This document shows positions 7,719-11,219 of a stretch of 11,219 nt of DNA, one piece after another. This stretch comes from Puniceicoccales bacterium (GTDB taxonomy: Bacteria; Verrucomicrobiota; Verrucomicrobiia; Opitutales; UBA953). The notes beneath the pieces were generated by a model. The model made no database searches. It saw only the letters and a program-made list of their open reading frames with translations, and was not told the DNA's origin. The stretch spans positions 1 to 11,219 of the forward strand of contig JAITIB010000055.1 of NCBI GenBank assembly GCA_031279675.1. The letters are read 5' to 3'. The position numbers were made by a program, and so were the translations under genes. Each line of letters starts with the position of its first letter. Positions within the stretch are counted from its first letter, which is position 1.

Positions 7719-9143
7719 ATGGAAAATCATTTGCAGATCGATCAGGAAACCCGGAGGAAAATCGAGGAAATCTCGAAAAACACTTGGAGTGAACGCACGC
7801 GCGCACGGCTGCGGGTCATCTCAATGGCCGGACAAGACAAACACTCCATCGCGGAAATTGCCCGCGCCACCGGAACCTCCGCTCCAAGCGTGCTCAAATA
7901 CATAAGGCTTTTTCAGGCCGGCGGCTTGGATGCCGTTCTAAAAACCGCGACCTCAACGCATGACATTTACAGCCGCCTTGACGTTGAAACCCTGTCCCTC
8001 CTGCGCAAAAAAATTGAGAACAACGAATTCGTCGATTCGATCGAGATTAAAAAATGGCTCGCAAACCGCTCGATAGAAATACCCCAGCCGCTCCTGCTCC
8101 GCCTCCTCACCAAACTCGGCTGGAACACAAAAGAAACACCCGACTTCCAACTCGACCCGGAAAACATACGGGAAATCGAGGAAACCCTCAAAAACACCCA
8201 GAACAAGCGCAGAGCCAAACGCCTGCAAGTCATCCTGATGGCCGGCAAGGGCAACTCAAGTGCCGCGAAAATCGCCCGGACCGTCGGAGTCAGCAACCCG
8301 ACTGTGTTCAAATCCATAAGGCTTTTTCAAACCGGCGGACTCAACGGCCTGATGGAAGTGGACTACCAAGGTCTCACCGCGCGCAGCCGCCTTGGACTGG
8401 AAATGCACGCCCTCCTGCAGGAAAAAGTCAAAAATGGCGAATTCGGGCACACACGCGAAATACTCCAATGGCTGGAGGACCATTCGGTGAAAATGTCCCG
8501 GGGACTGCTATATTATTATTTGCACAAATTCAACTGGGTCCGCAAAAACAGACTGCAGGTTGACCCCCAACACACCGCGGAAATTGAGGAAGCCCTCAAA
8601 ACCGCCCAGGATGAGCGCAGCCGCAAACGCCTGCAAGTCGTCCTGATGGCCTGCCAGAACAATCCCGACGGCGAGAAAATCGCAAAGACCGTCGGAGTCT
8701 CTTACGCAACCGTAGTCACGAATGTGCAACGGTTCCATGCCGGTGGAATAAAAAAACTCCTGGAAACAGGCTACGCACAACAAACAGAACACAGCCTCCT
8801 CGGCGACGAAATCGAGACCCTCCTGCGTGAAAAAATCGAACGCGACGAATTCACCCATGCAAGCGATGCGCAAAAATGGCTGGAAAGCCACTCCGTGAAA
8901 GTTTCGCCAAGACTCGTGCATTACTATCTGAAAAAATTCGGCTGGAAACACGCAAAACCCCAGCGCAAGACCATGAAAAAACCGAGAAAAACCGACGCCA
9001 CCTACGAAACTCCCGCCACCGACCCAACCCCTCAGGCACCCGATAAAAACGAGCAACCCCCCCCGCAACAACAAGACTCATGCCAATGGAATGAACCAAG
9101 CCCGCCCGCACCCGTGAATCCACCCGCCCAAGACAAAGTGTGA
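7719..9143 (+). CDS. Three-module IS630-transposase-like helix-turn-helix protein without nuclease domain
   Basis: A 474-residue protein made of three tandem copies of one module at about 6-138, 144-275 and 280-411, then a basic, Pro/Gln-rich and probably disordered tail (412-474). Each module has two helix-turn-helix units. The first has a pattern like IARTVGVSNPTVFKSI followed by a GGL turn (42-74, 180-212, 316-348). The second has a pattern like WLEDHSVKMSRGLLYYYL followed by an aromatic GW/NW (105-138, 243-276, 379-412). Modules 2 and 3 align without gaps and about half the residues match by eye; module 1 is more diverged. This is the architecture of the DNA-binding half of IS630/Tc1-like transposases, but no DDE catalytic domain follows. 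The likely role is binding DNA at a long composite site, as a regulator or chromosome-associated factor. ATG 7719 starts just before module 1. The frame is open to an ATG at 7626, but that extension is Pro-rich and unlike the rest. No promoter or Shine-Dalgarno sequence is clear. Confidence 0.85.
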   Translation: MENHLQIDQETRRKIEEISKNTWSERTRARLRVISMAGQDKHSIAEIARATGTSAPSVLKYIRLFQAGGLDAVLKTATSTHDIYSRLDVETLSLLRKKIENNEFVDSIEIKKWLANRSIEIPQPLLLRLLTKLGWNTKETPDFQLDPENIREIEETLKNTQNKRRAKRLQVILMAGKGNSSAAKIARTVGVSNPTVFKSIRLFQTGGLNGLMEVDYQGLTARSRLGLEMHALLQEKVKNGEFGHTREILQWLEDHSVKMSRGLLYYYLHKFNWVRKNRLQVDPQHTAEIEEALKTAQDERSRKRLQVVLMACQNNPDGEKIAKTVGVSYATVVTNVQRFHAGGIKKLLETGYAQQTEHSLLGDEIETLLREKIERDEFTHASDAQKWLESHSVKVSPRLVHYYLKKFGWKHAKPQRKTMKKPRKTDATYETPATDPTPQAPDKNEQPPPQQQDSCQWNEPSPPAPVNPPAQDKV

Positions 9144-9152
9144 AAAAATCAC

Positions 9153-9181
9153 TTGCCAGCGCGCACCCACTCCTGTTGCAT
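9153..9181 (+). promoter_or_regulatory. Candidate rnpB promoter
   Basis: TTGCCA (9153-9158) is a good -35 box. Seventeen bases later TTGCAT (9176-9181) is a poor but possible -10 box. Transcription would begin about seven bases on, at 9188, which is where the first helix of the RNase P RNA starts. Support comes from the spacing and the match to the RNA end; the -10 box keeps only some consensus bases. Confidence 0.4.
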
Positions 9182-9187
9182 GTCCGG

Positions 9188-9576
9188 ACCAACCAAGGTG
9201 CGCGCATTCGCCCGGCCCAACGCCGGGAGGAAAGTCCGGACACCACAGGGCAGGATTCCGCGTGAAAACGCGGGCACTGGCTTTCAAAGGCCGGTGACGG
9301 AAAGTGTCACAGAAAACACACCGCCCGGGCTCACGCCTAGGCAAGGGTGAAAAGGTGGGGTAAGAGCCCACCGCGGCAACGGCAACGAAACCGGCAGGAC
9401 AAACCCAATCCGGTGCAAGACCAAATAGGGAGGCAGGGCGGCCCGCCCAATGTCTCCGGGTAGGTTGCACCGCCGCAAGGCGGAACCTCCACCGCAAGGC
9501 GGAGGTTAGAGGAATGAATGCGGACGGTCTCGCTTGCGAGACCGCCACAGAATCCGGCTTACAGCACCTTGGTTGG
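9188..9576 (+). ncRNA. rnpB: RNase P RNA, bacterial type A
   Basis: Catalytic RNA of ribonuclease P, which removes 5' leaders from pre-tRNAs together with RnpA. Both conserved core strands are present: GAGGAAAGTCCGG at 9227-9239, followed by ACAGGGCAGG, and ACAGAATCCGGCTTACAG at 9547-9564. The ends pair perfectly over 13 base pairs as helix P1, CCAACCAAGGTGC (9189-9201) with GCACCTTGGTTGG (9564-9576). P3 is a CCCGGC/GCCGGG hairpin at 9211-9227. The P10-P11 region with GGGTAAGAGCCC is at 9357-9368. Before the last core strand are two adjacent GCAA-loop hairpins (9470-9483 and 9486-9505) and a strong hairpin at about 9525-9542 (GGTCTCG/CGAGACC). The length, about 389 nt, is normal. It starts 44 bases after the stop of the three-module gene on the same strand. 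No clear terminator follows. Confidence 0.97.
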
Positions 9577-9758
9577 CCATTTCCACACTGTCACGACTCG
9601 CCTCCCCGACACCGATCCAAGGGCCTTGCTCTGAAAACCTCCCATTGATATTAGCCCTGCTGGGAAATAGACCTTGCAAAAAAGCTCGCCCACTCTCTTA
9701 TTCCACAACTGCCCCAATTGATTTTATGTGTTTATATTTCATCGGGAAGCGGGGTCAT
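9577..9758. other. Non-coding transition from rnpB into AT-rich DNA
   Basis: These bases separate rnpB from the convergent AT-rich gene. GC content falls along the stretch. I see no convincing open frame, RNA gene or T-run-linked hairpin. A TTATTCCACAA string near 9698 resembles a DnaA box but has one extra base, and no second box is present. Confidence 0.5.
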
Positions 9759-10229
9759 TTATGAGGCATCCCAAAGCAGATATGCATAAGTACATAAAAC
9801 AATATCTTCAAAAGAGGCCGTTTCTATCTGAAAACAATATGTCCAGCTAAAGAAAGATTCACGTTTAACAGGAACTTCAGCACCTTTAAAATCCAATATT
9901 TTTCTCTTAAATGGAGAACGTGAAATAAAAAAGGCAGCGCCATCTTTCTCAAACACATAAAAGCCATTATCGTAATGGCCGTTTAAAATGCATCCTTCAT
10001 TTTGAATAGCACTTACTTCTATTTTTGTTTTTTTAGAAAACAACAAAGCGTCAAGAAATTTTGGATAATATGTTTTGCACTTCGCGATTTTCCGCATTGT
10101 TTTTTCTTCGAATATCGCAAAAGTTTGATTTCCTGTAACCTCAGCAAGATAGACCTGTTCCGTTTGCGAAACCTGAATTTTCACGGTAAACCGAAAGCCC
10201 CCATTTAAATAGCGCCCTATTTTCAACAT
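9759..10229 (-). CDS. Hypothetical AT-rich protein, not recognised (weak tubby/LURP-one-like look)
   Basis: A 156-residue frame from ATG 10229; TTG at 10238 would add three residues. It contrasts sharply with its neighbours in base content: A- and T-ending codons dominate, and Lys, Phe and Ile are common. No transmembrane segment or signal peptide is seen. The C-terminal half (about 75-156) alternates short beta-like strands with turns, for example YDNGFYVFEKDG and SPFKRKILDFKG, and ends in a hydrophobic helix, FEDIVLCTYAYLLWDAS. That layout recalls tubby C-terminal-like / LURP-one folds, but the resemblance is by eye and unproven. No Shine-Dalgarno sequence precedes the start. It lies just beyond the broken IS481 element on the same strand. 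Its N-terminus may have been lost to that insertion. Likely acquired DNA. Confidence 0.55.
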   Translation of the reverse strand: MLKIGRYLNGGFRFTVKIQVSQTEQVYLAEVTGNQTFAIFEEKTMRKIAKCKTYYPKFLDALLFSKKTKIEVSAIQNEGCILNGHYDNGFYVFEKDGAAFFISRSPFKRKILDFKGAEVPVKRESFFSWTYCFQIETASFEDIVLCTYAYLLWDAS

Positions 10230-10234
10230 GATTT

Positions 10235-10726
10235 TCAAAAAACATCGATAACACCGCCATCTTTAGCCAAATTAACCCGAAACTCCCTGCGATTATAGCT
10301 AAAACCAATTTTCCACTCTGCACAATTGTCGCATCTTGTGTGATTGGGCGGAGGTTTTCGGTGAAAGAATTCGGTTTTTTGGGCATGCCAATCATTCATG
10401 GTTTGCAAGGGTGTTTTGCAGTGGAGGGCTGACTGAGGGAGTTGATGGTTGTATAGGTGCACGTAGCGTTCCAGCGTTTGCCGCATGTCCTGCCCGGAAC
10501 GGAAACGGTGCGGCTTGAGCACGTCGCTGATGCGCCCGTTGAAGCGTTCGACCATGCCGTTGGTTTGGGGTGTCCGGGGTTTGACTTCCCGCGCACGCCA
10601 TCGGCAAATAGTGCGCTGCCCCACGCCGTAGCGCACCGCCAAGACAGTGACCGAATCCTTGCTGGCTGCGATTTCAGCTCGGATGTCCGGCGTAGTTCGA
10701 GCGTTTTTATGAGGGGAAATGATCAT
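10235..10726 (-). pseudogene. IS481-family transposase with internal deletion
   Basis: The 163-residue frame joins two separate parts of an IS481-type transposase. Residues 1-47 (MIISPHKNARTTPDIRAEIA to RTICRWRARE) are the N-terminal helix-turn-helix. Residues 49-about 135 (KPRTPQTNGMVERFNGRI to TRCDN) are the end of the DDE domain and the C-terminus. About 200 or more residues that normally lie between, including both catalytic aspartates, are missing; the glutamate in NGMVERF remains. The join keeps the reading frame. After RCDN, where family proteins end, the frame reads on for 29 residues into flanking DNA (from CAEWKIGF onward), so the native stop is lost. The product cannot transpose. 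It might still bind the ends of related elements. The upstream TTAATT-rich segment may be part of the terminal repeat. Confidence 0.85.
10292..10297 (-). promoter_or_regulatory. Candidate -10 box for the AT-rich gene
   Basis: A perfect TATAAT reads on the minus strand at 10297-10292, 63 bases before the ATG at 10229. No consensus -35 hexamer stands at 16-18 bases. The nearest, TTGTGC, is too far at 22 bases. In AT-rich DNA the match could be chance. Confidence 0.3.
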
Positions 10727-10770
10727 GATTGGATGGGCTTAATTGATTTTAACGGCCTAAATAACACAAG
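10325..10770 (-). mobile_element. Internally deleted IS481-family insertion sequence remnant
   Basis: The element is inferred from the transposase remnant it holds and from candidate ends. Reading inward, CTTGTGT occurs at the left side on the plus strand (10335-10341). It occurs again at the right side on the minus strand (10770-10764), followed by similar bases (GATTGGGCGG against TATTTAGGCCG). The family-typical protein end RCDN stops at about 10325, so the true end may be there instead. At about 440 bp it is far shorter than a complete IS481-type element of about 1.1 kb. No target duplication could be identified. The boundaries are uncertain by some tens of bases. Confidence 0.55.
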
Positions 10771-10908
10771 CATCATTTTGCACGCCATGAACAAAGGATG
10801 CCGCCTTTCGCATATCAAACCATCCGGGACGCGACAACTATCGAAGGCCGGGCGCCCATGCCGAACCCCAAACGCCGTTCCGGGTTTCATGTCCGTTTTC
10901 TGTTTGCA
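10771..10908. other. Non-coding spacer downstream of the allophanate hydrolase gene
   Basis: A short hairpin AAAGG-ATGCCG-CCTTT lies at 10794-10809, without a T-run typical of an intrinsic terminator. Nothing else stands out. It would carry the 3' end of the minus-strand allophanate hydrolase transcript. Confidence 0.35.
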
Positions 10909-11219
10909 TCATGCGCGGGTGTATTTTCGCCAGTCGGCGAGGTGGGAGATGTCGTGGGCGTAGGCAGGGATGTCGGCTTCGCCGATGAAGCCGCTGACCC
11001 GGCGTCCGTCGGCGAGTTCGATTTTGCCAAGGCCGAGAGGGGCTGGAATGGCGGCGATGAATCGGGCGAAGGCTTGGGCGCTGAGTTCGTAGAGTTCGAC
11101 ATGGCAGGCGACGCCACCTGCGGGGGTTCGCAGCATGGCGGGTTTTTGAAGGGTGCCGTCGCTGAAGGCATACATTTTGTAATGCGGGGCGCTGGTGGTG
11201 GCTTCGAGAAAAACGGCGC
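10909..11219 (-). CDS. Allophanate hydrolase, C-terminal domain (partial, 5' end outside the window)
   Basis: The frame enters from the right edge and ends at TGA 10911-10909, giving the last 102-103 residues. The sequence fits the C-terminal domain of allophanate hydrolase (AtzF/DUR1 type): TTSAPHYKMYAF, KPAMLR, then FIAAIPAPLGLGKIELADG, GFIGEA and a DISHLADWRKY end. All match the family pattern of an IPAPLGIG loop and DI(T/S)..GGWR-like terminus. The full enzyme splits allophanate into ammonia and CO2 after urea carboxylase, so urea-related genes are expected to the right. An internal ATG at 11175 is not the start, because the conserved sequence continues upstream of it. The amidase domain is not visible, so a fused or truncated gene cannot be excluded. 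The coding strand is rich in C-ending codons, like the peptidase and murF. Confidence 0.88.
   Translation of the reverse strand, partial: AVFLEATTSAPHYKMYAFSDGTLQKPAMLRTPAGGVACHVELYELSAQAFARFIAAIPAPLGLGKIELADGRRVSGFIGEADIPAYAHDISHLADWRKYTRA

Noticed and set aside
7719..9143. Repeated strings about 410 bases apart as a CRISPR or satellite array
   Set aside because: The repeats follow protein module boundaries, keep the reading frame and are too long and divergent for a CRISPR.
9695..9710. DnaA-box-like TTATTCCACAA in AT-rich DNA as a possible origin
   Set aside because: One base too long for the consensus, with no further boxes, no dnaA or dnaN, and a coding frame explaining most of the AT-rich stretch.
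10457..10963. 168-codon plus-strand frame
   Set aside because: Antisense to the transposase remnant and the allophanate hydrolase end; no protein-like features.

Overview
The window reads as chromosomal DNA of a GC-rich, Gram-negative-type bacterium. The core genes are murF, purH, tRNA-Tyr and a type A RNase P RNA. A periplasmic adaptor with a signal peptide implies an outer membrane. The base composition, weak Shine-Dalgarno sequences and overall gene style suggest a verrucomicrobial (Opitutaceae-like) lineage, but this is inference; no lineage-diagnostic marker was checked.

Layout, left to right. A minus-strand reading frame of unknown function runs off the left edge (1-221). A plus-strand pair follows: an M3-family zinc oligopeptidase (455-2608) whose stop overlaps the start of murF (2605-4029). 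Converging on it is a minus-strand metal-efflux RND periplasmic adaptor of the CusB type (4042-5712). Upstream of that, on the same strand, come tRNA-Tyr(GUA) (5835-5921) and purH (6022-7566). Divergent from purH is a 474-residue protein (7719-9143) made of three tandem copies of an IS630-transposase-like double helix-turn-helix module with no nuclease domain. It is followed by rnpB (about 9188-9576).

Right of rnpB the composition drops sharply. An AT-rich stretch carries an unrecognised minus-strand gene (9759-10229). Next to it is an IS481-family element whose transposase has lost its middle (10235-10726). At the right edge is the C-terminal end of an allophanate hydrolase, read on the minus strand (10909-11219).

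The metabolic genes are housekeeping: peptide turnover, peptidoglycan precursor ligation, IMP synthesis, tRNA processing and urea/allophanate breakdown. They do not form one pathway. The most unusual item is the three-module DNA-binding protein beside rnpB. Secondary points of interest are a terminator-like hairpin with a possible leader reading frame upstream of purH, the orphan copper-type adaptor, and the AT-rich, IS-scarred junction beyond rnpB.
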